Shown piece by piece: positions 44,888-58,200 of a DNA stretch of 64,000 nucleotides. The DNA comes from Macrostomum hystrix. Lineage: Eukaryota; Platyhelminthes; Macrostomidae. The notes under the pieces are model-generated. The model searched no databases, was not told the origin of the DNA, and saw only the letters and a program-made list of their open reading frames with translations. The stretch covers positions 1,550,001-1,614,000 of the forward strand of contig CATNEN010000005.1 of the NCBI GenBank assembly GCA_950097015.1, read 5' to 3'. The stretch's first letter is position 1, and each line of letters begins with the position of its first letter. Position numbers and translations under genes: made by a program.

Positions 44888-45500
44888 CTGCGGTCGGAAA
44901 ACTTAATAAGCGCGCGGGCTATGGAGAGAACCTAAAAGACAACAGGCCGTATTCATTGTAGGAATTGTTGAGACAGGGAAGAGATGAGACAGGGGAGAGA
45001 TGAGGCAGGGGAGAGATGAGACAGGTAAGAGATGAGACAGGGGAGAGATGAGACAGGGGAGAGATGAGACAAGGGAGAGATGAGACAGGGGAGAGATGAG
45101 ACAGGGGAGAGATGAGACAGGTAAGAGATGAGACAGGGGAGACATGAGACAGGGGAGAGATGAGACAGGGGAGAGATGAGAAAGGGAGAGATGAGACAGG
45201 GGAGAGATGAGACAAGGGAGAGATGAGACAGGGGAGAGATGAGACAGGGGAGAGATGAGACAGGTAAGAGATGAGACAGGGGAGACATGAGAAAGGGAGA
45301 GATGAGACAAAGAGATAAGACAGAGAAGAGATGAGACAGGGGAGAGATCAGACAGGGGAGAGTTGAGAAAGGGAGAGATAAGAACGAGGAGAAATGAGAC
45401 TCGATCTCCAGCTGAGAAAGTGATGAGACAGTATACTATAGATGTTGAAAGGGGCAACGGAGCCGCATCTGGCCCGCAGGCCGGAGTTTGCCGACCCCTG
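44888..45500. mobile_element. hAT-type MITE carrying a 16-bp minisatellite (copy 1)
   Basis: 613 bp, flanked by perfect 8-bp duplications GACTAAAA at 44,880-44,887 and 45,501-45,508, the hAT target-site length. The terminal inverted repeat at right, read inward, is CAGGGGTCGGCAAACTCCGG. The left end is CTGCGGTCGGAAAACTTAAT. The inside (about 44,950-45,400) is nearly all a 16-bp repeat (GAGACAGGGGAGAGAT). There is no transposase, so it is non-autonomous. Confidence 0.92.
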
Positions 45501-45539
45501 GACTAAAAGGTGAAAAAAATAACTTAAAATTCAATCTAA

Positions 45540-48500
45540 TTAGTCGAAAAAGTGAGGACTAAAAATCTTAGCCAGAGTGACAAACAGTGACGTCACAGAA
45601 GCCAAACAGCCCAGAGAACAGATGCTGAAATTTTTAATCAGTATCAGGCGCTGCCTAAAGCAAGGCGGCCTGCGCCAAATTAGACGCAGGTGAGCAGCGC
45701 AAGGTAACACGAAAGCTAAAAATATCGAACCGACTGCGCCAATGAAAGAGCTAACATAGGCGTACAAATTGCGCAATAGGATGGCCATGCCCAGCTGGCA
45801 GAGTACTATGCCGAATCTGATGCAATTGCGCAGCCAAGTAGGCGCCGCGTCCGGCGTAGAGCTAGCCAATAGGGCGCGAGCATCGGCTAATGCGGTTTGA
45901 TCTTCTGATTGGTCAATTTGAACGGACGCCGAAGAAATTAACGACTCCCGCTCTTCGGGTGCGACCGAGTCTGCGGATTTTAGCGAATCAGGCAAAAAAT
46001 ATACACGTACGCAATACACCCTACTGACGAGCTAACATATCAGTAGTGTAGTTCTAATATTTGTAAGAATTTTTTAGGGCACAAAATTGTTAAGATAGTA
46101 GTCACACTGAACTTGTTATTTTCCACCATTTCTTCTTACTCCAAATCTAAATATAGAATTAATACTGCATGCTAGCTGGTAGGAAATTTCCTGAAATGTC
46201 AGGTAGAAAGCTGACAAATGGAAATTTGGCAAGTAAATGTTAACATATTTAAGGCTAGATTGTTAAAGACTTTGAACCTAAATAAATGTACTTTTATATT
46301 GTTACACCACAAAGTGGCATGTAAGTAAAACAGCTAATTGTTGTAATTAGCTTGAGTAATTAAAAGCAGACCTGAGACAAGAGATTCGTGCATAATTTCG
46401 GCTCTAGATTAGCAGCGGACTTTTTTTATGCAGTATAATAATGTCATTTCTGTGCAAAAGCCTCAAAAGTGACAAGCTAAAAGAATTAAGAAAACTTACA
46501 CCGGAATTTTAAAAGTAAAAAAGCGATTAAATAAGAAAATTTCTATAATGAGAAGCTACAAGTGGTTAGTTAAAAGCAGAAAATATTACTGTTCCTGTCA
46601 TGTCAAATAAGTTTAAGTTTATAAAAAAGCAATACCGGCATTGTAACTATCGGAACTGGTGGAACCAACAACGAATGCTGGATGTCCATCTGGTCAGTGA
46701 GTTTATAAAGTTTTACTAGAGCAGCGAGACAACAATTAGATTATTAAAACTGCGAACGAATTCTACGACTACAATAAATACGTCTCAAATCTGCGAGTTA
46801 GTCTCATTCAGGGATCTGGGAAAATGACAGACTCAATCTGGGGATCTGACAGTCTGAATCTAGGGATCTTACAGTCTAAATCTAGGGATCTTACATTCTC
46901 AATCTAGGGATCTTACAGTCACAATCTAGGGATCTTACAGTCTAAATCTAGAGATCTTACAGACTCAATCTAGGGATCTTACATTCTCAATCTAGGGATC
47001 TTACAGTCTCAATCTGGGAAAATGACAGACTCAATCTGGGGATCTGACAGTCTGAATCTAGGGATCTTACAGTCTAAATCTAGGGATCTTACATTCTCAA
47101 TCTAGGGATCTTACAGTCTCAATCTAGGGATCTTACAGTCTAAATCTAGAGATCTTACAGACTCAATCTAGGGATCTTACATTCTCAATCTAGGGATCTT
47201 ACAGTCTCAATCTGGGGATCTGACAGACTCAATCTGGGGGTTTGACAGTCTAAATCTGGGGATCTGACAGTCTAAATCTGGGGATCTGACAGTCTAAATC
47301 TGGGGATTTGACAGTCTAAATCTGGGGATCTGACAGTCTAAATCTGGGGATCTGACAGACTCAATCTGGGGATTTGACAGTCTAAATCTGGGGATCTGAC
47401 AGTCTAAATCTGGGGATCTGACAGACTCAATCTGGGGATTTGACAGTCTAAATCTGGGAATCTGACAGTCTAAATCTGGGGATCTGACAGACTCAATCTG
47501 GGGATTTGGCAGTCTAAATCTGGGGATCTGACAGTCTAAATCTGGGGATCTGACAGACTAAATCTGGGGATCTGACAGACTCAATCTGGGGATCTTACAG
47601 ATTGAATCTAGGGATCTTACAGACTCAATCTGGGGATCTTACAGATTGAATCTAGGGATCTTACAGACTTAATCTGTGGATCTTACAGACTCAATCTGGG
47701 GATCTTACAGACTCAATCTAGGGATCTTACAGATTGAATCTAGGGATCTTACAGACTCAATTTGTGGATCTTACAGACTCAATCTGGGGATCTTACAGAC
47801 TCAATCTGGGGATCTTACAGACTACATCTGTGGATCTTACAGACTCAATCAAGGGATCTTACAGATTGAATCTAGGGATCTTACAGACTCAATCTGGGGA
47901 TCTTACAGACTCAATCTGGGGATCTTACAGACTCAATCTAGGGATCTTACAGATTGAATCTAGGGATCTTACAGACTTAATCTGTGGATCTTACAGACAC
48001 AATCTGGGGATCTTACAGACTCAATCTGGGGATCTTACAGATTGAATCTAGGGATCTTACAGTCTCAATCTAGGGATCTTACATTCTCAATCTAGGGATC
48101 TTACAGTCTCAATCTAGGGATCTTACATTCTCAATCTAGGGATCTTACAGTCTCAATCTAGGGATCTTACAGATTGAATCTAGGGATCTTACAGTCTCAA
48201 TCTAGGGATCTTACATTCTCAATCTAGGGATCTTACAGTCTCAATCTAGGGATCTTACATTCTCAATCTAGGGATCTTACAGTCTCAATCTAGGGATCCT
48301 ACAGTCTCAATCTAGGGATCCTACAGTCTCAATCTAGGGATCTTACATTCTCAATCTAGGGATCTTACAGACTTAATCTAGGGATCTTACAGATTGAATC
48401 TAGGGATCTTACAGAATTAATCTGTGGATCTTACAGACTCAATCTGGGGATCTTACAGACTCAATCAAGGGATCTTACAGATTGAATCTAGGGATCTTAC

Positions 48501-51500
48501 AGACTCAATTTGTGGATCTGACAGACTCAATCTGGGGATCTTACAGACTCAATCTAGGGATCTTACAGTCTAAATCTAGGGATCTTACAGACTTAATCTG
48601 TGGATCTTACAGTCTAAATCTAGGGATCTTACAGATTGAATCTAGGGATCTTACAGTCTCAATCTAGGGATCTTACATTCTCAATCTAGGGATCTTACAG
48701 TCTCAATCTAGGGATCCTACAGTCTCAATCTAGGGATCTTACATTCTCAATCTAGGGATCCTACAGTCTCAATCTAGGGATCTTACAGTCTCAATCTAGG
48801 GATCTTACAGTCTCAATCTAGGGATCTTACAGACTCAATCTGGGGATCTTACAGACTGAATCTGGGGATCTTACAGACTCAATCTGGGGATCTTACAGAT
48901 TGAATCTAGGGATCTTACAGTCTAAATCTAGGGATCTTACAGACTCAATCTAGGGATCTTACAGACTCAATCTAGGGATCTTACAGATTGAATCTAGGGA
49001 TCTTACAGTCTCAATCTAGGGATCTTACATTCTCAATCTAGGGATCTTACAGTCTCAATCTAGGGATCCTACAGTCTCAATCTAGGGATCTTACATTCTC
49101 AATCTAGGGATCCTACAGTCTCAATCTAGGGATCTTACAGTCTCAATCTAGGGATCTTACAGTCTCAATCTAGGGATCTTACAGACTCAATCTGGGGATC
49201 TTACAGACTGAATCTGGGGATCTTACAGACTCAATCTGGGGATCTTACAGATTGAATCTAGGGATCTTACAGTCTAAATCTAGGGATCTTACAGACTCAA
49301 TCTAGGGATCTTACAGACTCAATCTAGGGATCTTACAGATTGAATCTAGGGATCTTACAGACTTCATCTGTGGATCTTACAGTCCAATCAAGGATCTAAC
49401 ATTCGCAATGGGATACGGGAAATTTGTAAAGATGAATATCATAATGTGGCGCCAATTGTTTAGCCTAAAAGCCAATTGCCAATTATATATTTCAAGTTGA
49501 AAAATACTCGCTTTATTAGAATGGAAAACAAATGAAGAAATAAACATATTATGATGACATTAACGTTAAAACAGACAAATATAGACTTACATCTAGCCAG
49601 AAGAAGTTTCTCTGTCATTTGTATCACCGGATAAACTTGCAGCGGAAAAGTAAATATAACACCCAATATGAGCGTGGCATCTAACACCACAACAAAGATA
49701 GACTCGGTAGGCAGATTCTGCACCACAATCTGTTGAGTATCCTGACCGTAGCGCAGGTAACCAACGGCGCCGACGCCGCCTAGAATGCCGGTGACAACTA
49801 GCAGAGCGCCGCGTAGGAAACCGCGAAAATTGTGACGATTATCCTCCATGCTGGATTCTATTGGAATCACCTGAGAGACAATTCAAGGTGGTTTGTCCCA
49901 AAAATCTACGCAGATCTTTTCTAGGAAATCCAAAGAATTATTGTTTGGTGTTTGGTGCGATTCCAAATCGATAGCTGATACGATTTTCTCGGCTAGCTGA
50001 CTAAAAATATTCCCTAGATATTTAGTACGATTCCGTAGGTATTTGGTACAGTTCAATTGATATTAGGTACGATTCCCTTGATGTCTGATACGACGCCCTA
50101 GTTATTTGGTACGATCCCTAGGTATTTGGTACGATTTCCTTGATAATTAATACGATTCCGTAGGTATTTGGTACAGTTCAATTGATATTAGTTTCGATTC
50201 CCTTGATATCTGGTACGACGCCCTAGGTATTTGGTACGATTCCCTAGGTATTTGGTTCGATTCTCTAGGTATTTCGAACGATTACTGGGCTACTTGGTAC
50301 GATTCCGTTCATAATTGCTACGATTCCATGAGTATTTGATAATATTCCAAATGCATTTTGTTTGATTCACTGGGTATGTGATACAATTTAGTATTTTCAG
50401 CCTATTCCAAAAATTATTTGTACAATACACTCAAAGGTTCTTAAAGGTTAAAGGTTCCTTAAAGCAACAAGTACTCACAGTGCCAATACCCTCGTAGGAA
50501 ACAGCCACCATGCCGATGTACACAGGCAGACTCATGCCTTTAGATTGCACAACACTGTCGCTTAGAGTGAATTCGTGCAGCATCACAGCCATAACGGCAA
50601 CAACACCGGCGCAGATGCTTAAATTGGCGATCACACTGACGCTGCCCATGCTGCGTATGTTGCGAATCAGCGCGAAGCCTAGGAACAATGGCAGCGGCGT
50701 CGCGACTAAGAGCCAGAGAGGCGGCGGTTGCCAGGTGTTTGACGTTGCTGAAAGTTCAATCTCGTCTAGCTGCTGCAGATTGCTGTCGTACGCCTACATT
50801 AAAAAACAAGTTACTGCTTCGAATTCATTTTCAGTGATAATAAATGTGGCCTCTGAATCGAGCCCAGAGCCCAACAACTATTAAGTACTGTAGCCCGAAT
50901 ATCTAGGTTAACTGGGCGTTTCTTTTGTATGCAGTAAAATATCAAATAAGGCATTCCTCACCATGTAGTTAGTAAAATTATCAGTGGTAGCTGCTGTAGA
51001 ATTAACTCCAATAGACAGCACTTGTTTCAGAGTATTGCCAATAAAGATGAAATAGTTGATACAGAAACCGAATTGAGTTATGAACAAAGACACATTCACT
51101 AGCCATAGACCTGGTTTGCCAAAAGTGAATTTGGCAATATCGCCGAGTGTCACCACCTGATGAAGCGCATTGGATTGGGCCAACAGTTGGTCCTGTCTGA
51201 TCTCGCCACTTTGATCGCCATCATCATTGCTTAATGAAGAATTCGAACCAATGGCATCTTCGTAGAATCCGTCATTATTATAATACGACCGAGAACTACT
51301 GCTAGCACTGCCAGTGTCATTGTTGGCGTAATCATGATTGTCATTTACTAACGATTCCACCATTAGCTGTTTACAGGTAACTATTAGATAGCAGCAGTGA
51401 TCGGTCAGTACAGCAATGAATAGGAGCAGAGAAATTCCGAGCTGTTTAAAAAAGTATGTTTTTTACATTTAATATTTTTTCGGTTTGCAGAAGTATATGC

Positions 51501-51634
51501 AGAAAATGTTTTGCAAATCAACTTACAGCCAATCCAGACTGACTGAATGCGAATGGCATAGATAAGTAATTGGAACCAATAAAGGCTTTGAACAGATTGG
51601 CAAAGTCTGATACATGTTGCAGTGCAGAGACCAT
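45540..51634 (-). CDS. SLC36-like amino-acid/proton transporter (AA_trans family)
   Basis: Coding exons 51634-51527, 51441-50962, 50793-50479, 49870-49591 and 45970-45540, all with GT/AG ends and matching phases. Total 538 codons including stop. Multi-pass membrane protein of the PF01490 family, which moves small amino acids across plasma or lysosomal membranes. Family blocks: NLFKAFIGSNYLSMPFAFSQ (TM1; human SLC36A1 has HLLKGNIGTGLLGLPLA), FITQFGFCINYFIFIGNTLK (human VTQLGFCCVYFVFLADNFK), FALIRNIRSMGSVSVIANL (VFIRNLRALSIFSLLANI), VSYEGIGTVIPIESSM (FSFEGIGMVLPLENKM) and FPLQVYPV. A long acidic/Ser insert follows TM2, unlike human. The last-exon acceptor is CCGCAG at 45,971-45,976; joining AGA T to AC TCG restores the frame. 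The ATG follows AACCAG by 7 bases. The 3.6 kb last intron is mostly satellite. The exact SLC36 subtype is not resolved. Confidence 0.9.
46805..49395. repeat. 22-bp minisatellite in transporter intron, about 117 copies
   Basis: Unit ATCTAGGGATCTTACAGTCT plus CA, with variants CTGGGGATC, CTGACAG, TACATTC and CCTACAG. Variants occur in blocks; an exact block of about 16 units recurs at 352-bp spacing near the right end. Open frames are artefacts. Confidence 0.96.
50015..50300. repeat. Degenerate 22-bp repeat in transporter intron
   Basis: Old-looking tandem copies of TTCCCTAGGTATTTGGTACG plus A, with many substitutions, between the third and fourth coding exons. Confidence 0.7.
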
Positions 51635-53200
51635 AGCTTTGCTGGTTTAGGCATGAAAAAAATTAAATTAAAAAACTGAAACAAAAGCATTAATTTTGGC
51701 ATTAAAGTGTGAATTTTGTATGAAAATTAACAAACATAAGAGTCTAAAGTCAACAATCCTACACAGTTGGAACTAATTGAATAGGTTTAGGAGCCAGCCT
51801 ATGTTCAGTGTTATGTTCTTTCTGGCAGAGATATCTTCACTTATAAATTTAAGATATAACTTGATGACAACTTTAAAAAGGTCAAAATTTAGGACCTCAA
51901 TAAAAACTTTCTTATTGTGGAGATAAACCTGCTGCTAGCAGGAAACTTATATCAATTTCGACATTGTCTTTGCATTGGATTAGATACAATTTCATGAAAA
52001 ATACTAATAAATAATATAAAATTTATATTTATATATCAATACTGTAGCGGACCTAAAAGCAAAGATTTCGGCATGACGATTTGGAGCTATTTGAAGTTAT
52101 TCAACGTCTCTCATGTACTTTGCCAGGCCACTTGACCATTGTTTCCCCAAACCCTTGTTGGCTTAGTTATCGTCTATGGTCCTTAGTCTGATGCACAGTT
52201 GCAACTTAGATGAAGCCACTTGTTGTGCAAGTTTTGTTATTTAACATTCTGCTCGCAAGCTAGAGAGCTACCCACAAATATATGCTAGAGTTCTGATCAT
52301 CTACAATACTGTTTTAATTGCCCAACACAACTGTTTTCATAAAAAATGGATGGGAATTCAAATTGGAAAGAAATACATAGCATGCTAATGAGACATTTTC
52401 AACATAAAACTATTAAAAAATGTAAACCCAAAGCCATATATATATATTAAATTGGCAATAGCAATGTAGACTCATTGTCGGTATTAATGGCTGCCAAGAT
52501 AGTCCAATGATTAAAATATGCTATGGAAATACACTTTTAAAAGCATATTTTCAGAAGATTCAACTAAAGGAAAGTTAATTAATTGAACTGCATCATATAC
52601 TAAATAAAATGAAAAATCAAATCAAATCAAATGCAAAGGAAATAGTAGAGAAAAAAACAAGGAATGTCTTTAAACTGAACATTTTTTACATTTTTAAAGA
52701 ACTACTTCTATTTTTTATCTTTACATCTTATCTGTATATATTCAGTCTGTTTAGCTTAATATCAATGGCAATTTCAAATATATATAATTAAATTCAGGTC
52801 AATTTAAATAAAATATATAATATATAATGGCAATCTTCATGTTTCACTTGTAAAATTTTTTTCTTTTAGCTTTTGACAAAATGTAGATCTAAATAAGAAA
52901 TGATGAAAAACTATCAGTAGTTTAGGTCTTTGAGATCTTTAGACACTTAGAAAGACACTATTGACTACAAAACTTTATCAGAGACATCATACATACGCAA
53001 CACTCGGCCAACCCGGTGGAACCGGCCAGGTGAAACGAGGGCCAAGCAAGGTAAATTGCAAAAACCAATCAACCAAGCGAAAAAATCAAAGGGGGGACCA
53101 AGGGACAAAAAAGGATGGCGTGAAGAAGAGGAAAAAGGGGAGAGAAAAAGAGAGCAAATAAAAGCAAACTAAGTTGTAAATAGAGCAATGAAACAAACTA
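51635..53200. other. AT-rich upstream region of the transporter gene
   Basis: No gene recognised. It runs into a decayed DNA transposon at about 53,240. Confidence 0.45.
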
Positions 53201-53244
53201 AGTTGTAAAGAGAGCAAAAACTAAGTCACACAACCGGCTAAGAT

Positions 53245-53610
53245 TTGAGAGGTTGCACATGTATGAGAGACATCAGTGCCCAGTACTGGATTGATCATCC
53301 AGTAGGCCTAGAACTTAGTGATCCTGATAAAGAAGTGGAAATTGATGAATCCTACTTCTTTCATCGAAAGTATCACCAAGGTATGCACCACGATGGTCAG
53401 TGGGTACTTGGCATGGTTGAGCATGGTGCTAAAGTGTGTCATGATTCCTGTTCTCAACTACACTGCTGCAATGCTGCTACCTCTGATTCATCGCCATGTT
53501 CTCCCTAGTACACATGTGATCACTGATGGATGGCAAGCTTATGCACATCTCTAGTTATCATCCTGTTGTCAACCACCAGCATGCTATCATTGGATCCTAG
53601 ACACTTTGTC
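53245..53610 (+). pseudogene. Relic of a Merlin (IS1016/ISXO2-like) transposase
   Basis: Merlin elements are cut-and-paste DNA transposons whose DDE transposase is related to bacterial IS1016/IS1595. One frame gives [16 protein letters not shown], then [13 protein letters not shown], containing the first Asp. After a frameshift near 53,440 a second frame gives [17 protein letters not shown], then HVITDGWQAYAHL, containing the second Asp; a further shift leads to SYHPVVNHQHAIIG. The third acidic residue and both ends are missing. At least two frameshifts and an early stop show it is dead. Confidence 0.85.
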
Positions 53611-55235
53611 ATCTTACAACTTTTTCATAAGAGAAGAACAATTGGCCTATATATAATATTAAGATAATGAACAAAAACTAACATAATTTTACACAAAAAT
53701 GTTTTTGTTACTGTACCTATTGTAGGTAGCATACAAACATTATAAGAAAGAACAGTTGCATTTTCTTTCTATCTATATTAGGTTTCATTTTATAAAAGTA
53801 AATTGAGATTATTTAGGTTTTTTTAAAACATGGTTTAAAACTGTTTTCTATGACTTTCATTTTTCTGATTTTTATTTGCTCACTGGAGTCCTTAACATTA
53901 TGATCTGATACATTTTTTATCAATAGGCCGATGAGGCTGGAAACATTCAGTGGTCAGTGAGTAGTGGTGATTAGGGCCTATCCACTATATTGCTCACAGA
54001 AAGGCCTATGTCATTGACATCACAGATGAGATAATATAACTTGTTATATATAATCTGTGACTGACATACTGTATTTTTTAGACTTAAATAAAAGTAGCGA
54101 ACTAAAAAATGCTTGAGTTCACTACTGCTGCTTCTGGTGCTAGTTTAAATAATTTAAATAATTACAAAAAATTAACATCTTACATTTTTGCTAAAGTAGA
54201 CTGGTAACTTGGGCCCTAGGATACAGTGCAATTAAGCAAATAGTGTCTTATTGATTGAACACACATGCTACTGGAGTAAAAGTAGTTTTATTAACGTTGA
54301 TTTACAAGTAGGCCTAAAACAATATGAGCGTTCACAATGGCAATTCATACAAGCGTGCTAATTATATTCGTGCAGCGCAGCGCGAGGCCAATGTCAATGT
54401 GCCATGCCATGCGTGCATGTAGTTCGTGATCAATTCGATATTTAAATTATTTAAGCAATACAACAAAGTATACAGCATCAAGTATTATTTCCTGACATAT
54501 TCTTCAAGGAGTACTTGAAAAATATTTGTATTATGCCTTACTACAGAACCGAAACTATTTTAGTCATGTAAGAAAGTAAGAAACTAATTTTAAGGCGACC
54601 CTTCACACCGTTGTGAAAGTTACGCTTGTATTAAGCAGGCTAACATTGGTAATTATTTTTGTTATTTAAAATCAAAACAATAAAATTGTTGTTATTTAAA
54701 ATTATATAACTTCAACTATCCAAAATACTAGTCGCAACTAAAGTCCAGGTGCATGTTGGTTAATTAAGTTACTTAGATTTTTAGATAGTAGTTACATTCA
54801 CTTCGATTTGCGGGGCATTATTTTCGTTTAATGATCTTTTCTTAGGCAAGGGTTATTTCCTCTAGTCAAAGCTAGCAAATACGAATAGTATTTGCAATTA
54901 GTATATATTATTGTTAACCATTCAATTAATAAATTAGTACATGAAAGGGAAGTGAAGTTGGTTCGTTATTTTGACTGGTATTTTTTTCAATACATTTTTA
55001 ATACGCATATACATTTTCAAGAGCAACAAGTGAATTAAAAAAACTAAGTATTTATAAAACTCATTCTTTAGTGGCACAACTTTTTGATTGGTGAAGCGGC
55101 ATATCAAGCTAAAGCAATAGCATCCTCCAAACATGTATCTTCAATCGATACTTAATTACTTAAGACAGATTTTACAATAATGCATAACAGTAGTATATTA
55201 CCAAAATGCGAAAAAGTGTTATTTAACGTCCAACT
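53611..55235. other. AT-rich spacer downstream of GTF3C5
   Basis: No gene or clear repeat. Minus-strand AATAAA at about 54,287-54,292 is a possible distant end for GTF3C5. Confidence 0.4.
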
Positions 55236-58200
55236 TCACGAGGACGTTAAAGTCAACAGGAGATCTTCAGCATCGTCTAGTACCTGAGGCGGCAATAGCA
55301 TCGACGCCGGCAGCTCTAGCGACGGGTGAGAGGTTTCAGGTTGAACTTCCGCCTCGCCATCTTCCTCGTCGTCTTCTTCGTCGATCATGTCAGCATCAGA
55401 GTCATCGTCCTCTTCGTTGTCATTATTATCCTCAATCACTTCGTCGTCGTTATCGTCGCCTCCGCCGCCGATGGACGCTCTAGATGATGTCGTACACTTC
55501 GCGGCGGCGACGTTCGCACCGGATCCAGCTGGCTGGGTTGCTGCTGCCGTTGTTTCTCCCGCTGCTGCTGCTGCTGCCGCTGCAGCAGAGACACCCAGAA
55601 CGGCTCTGGGCAGTAAACGGCGAACGTGATCGCGAGTAAGCTGACGAAATTCGTTAAGACCGTCTTCAGAGTACCAGCCGTGAATATCGTGACACTGCGG
55701 CTGCGGTGACACAGAGGCGATTTTATCGACTATGGACGGCACCCGGATGTGGCACAGTTGCAGCAGCAGCTGCCCAACCTGAGGCAGGCGGTGAGACTCT
55801 AATGCAAATTCTAGACCTGCCGACGATGAACGGCCGTGCTGACGAATCTGTCTGACACGAAGGTCCAGGGACTGATAGATTGCGGCGCCTGAAATTCGAC
55901 GGTAGAACGACTCGAATTGAAGATTTTCAAAATCTTTCAAATTGAGGATCTGGGAAATGAGACGGCTCAAATTGAGGATCTGGGAAATGAGACGACTCAA
56001 ATTGAGGATCTGGGAAATGAGACGACTCAAATTGAGGATCTGGGAAATGAGACGACTCAAATTGAGGATCTGGGAAATGAGACGACTCAAATTGAGGATC
56101 TGGGAAGGTTTGACGACTTAAGTTGAGAATTTAGAAATAATTTGTTTCACTAACGAGGTGAAACAACTTTGATTATTAGGAAAGATGCATGACTCAAATT
56201 GAGGTATGTGACAACTTTGAAGATCAGTGAAAGTTCACGTTTGAAATGCTAAATGTCAAACTAACCAGGGTTAACGATCGGATTGTAGCCAAATTTCAGC
56301 CACAGATGATGCCAAGGCCCCTTGGACATGTGATAGGCCTTGGCCCTAATGAACAGCCTAGTCTGTGCTCGTGATGTGCCGCGCATTTTATGCAACGCAT
56401 AGGCCAAAGATACTACTGGCGTCTCGGCTAGCATATCATCCAACATTTGCAAAACCTTCTGCATTCTAACGTCCCGGATGCGTTCCAACTGTGCCCGCAT
56501 CTCCGGCGTTGGCCCGGTCGGTGCGCCGGCAGTTCGCAGCTCGGCCACGCTGACAGACACTGTCATGCCGCTGCGAGACTTTCGCGTGAACAGCGACATA
56601 TTGGCATCGGCCGCATCTCCGCTAGTTTCATTGGATCTCTCAGCCGAAGTTATTGTCGAAGATGCCGCCGCTGTGGTCGGATCTTCCGAAGAAGTGTCCG
56701 CAGCACGCGTCGGCTCCCAGAGTCGATAGTCGCTCTGCGCGTCCTGACGAGCCAGCGGAGTTGTGATGCAATGAAACGGGACATCGGAGCGACAGAACCA
56801 TTCTTCCACCTGTTGGAGGAGATGAGAGACGGTTTTTTTGGTAGGTTTTGGTTGGGCAACAACCCGAGAGTTTACTCTCGCGCGCACTCTCATTGTACTT
56901 TCGCTTCTGTTTAACTGTTCAACTTCTTAGTTAACCTACACTTATGCTTTTCTCTCCCTCGTCTCTGATTGGCTAGCTGCTCGTCTATCTTTTCACCCCC
57001 TCCTTTTCATCTCTTACCCTTCTGCCTTTCTCTACCTCGTCTCTGATTGGCTAGCTGTTTGTCTATCTTTTCACCCCCTCCTTTTCATCTCTTACCCTTC
57101 TGCCTTTCTCTACCTCGTCTCTGATTGGCTAGCTGTTCGGCACTCTCAGGAGGAAAGCCTCAGCCCCTCCTTTTCAGCACTTACCCTTCTGGTTTACTCT
57201 TCCTTGTCTCTGATTGGCTAGCCTTTAGTTTCTATTTCCTCGACCCCTCCTTTTCAGCACTTACCCTGCTGCCCCCTCCTTAGCTTTTTGTTTATATATT
57301 TTATTTTCGGTCTAAAGGGCTTTGGCCTCCGCTTTTAACTCGTTCAGTGCCGTAAGGACTGGCACTCTTACTGAAACACTCAACATATTTTAAATTCACA
57401 AAAAGCTACTAGGCAAATTTACAACTTGGTCAGGTGTCTCAAGCTCTTATCACTTAGCAACTTTGAGAAAAAAATAGTTAATAGCCAAAACACAATAAAA
57501 ATCTTCCTAACTACTCTACTAATCAGTAGAGCAGCGCGCGCACCTGATCCAGCGGCCTTGACGGCACTAGATCGTCGTATAGATCGCGAAATTGTTCCAA
57601 ATTTGGACCGGTGCGCAGAAACGTGAGATACTGCAGATCGGCAAGACCGTTAAATTCGTAAGTTGAACTGGTATGGCCGAGGCATTCCACCGTGAGACGC
57701 TCCTTGCCTGTGACTTTGTGTCTCTGCCTACAAGTTCAAAAGAAATAACAAAATAATTATCGTATTTCTTCTCAAATGGAAGGATGTAAATGTCTAGTCT
57801 AGCGTATTACCCATCGTAAAAAACTATACTGATTTCAAACTTTTTCATTCAATAAATAAAAATATTATCTTTCCGATCTGTAAATATCCCAGATCAAATT
57901 ATTCCCATTAACAGTAGAACCACCAAGCAATTCTGAGCCCGTTTTCGTACCAAGGGAGAGGGGAATCCCCTGTAAATTTCTTTGGCAGCGCCTGAATGCT
58001 ACCAGCGTTGGGTAGTGACTGATTGGTTGACAGACTAGACGATGGTGTACTGTGGTTGAGCGCAATAATTGGAAAAATTCACGTCAGGATGTCCATAGTG
58101 ACCTAGTTATACCTATTGTAGCCCTTGAAGGTCCAGCAGTCCGTCTAGATAAAGGTAGGTGACCACCGAAGACGGAGATGATGCAGGCACATTCGGTTGA

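Noticed and set aside
45971-46019. Upstream extension of the last transporter exon (YCVRVYFLPDSLKSA)
   Set aside because: Only the acceptor at 45,971-45,976 agrees in phase with the preceding exon. The extension is the pyrimidine tract.
53318-53554. A live transposase gene
   Set aside because: The two conserved blocks are in different frames and a stop follows the second; it is a relic.
55889-56090. In-frame N-terminal repeat SRLISQILNL joined to GTF3C5 exon 4
   Set aside because: It is intronic. Exon 3 and exon 4 match human GTF3C5 across the ATTTCAG acceptor, with no room for the repeats.
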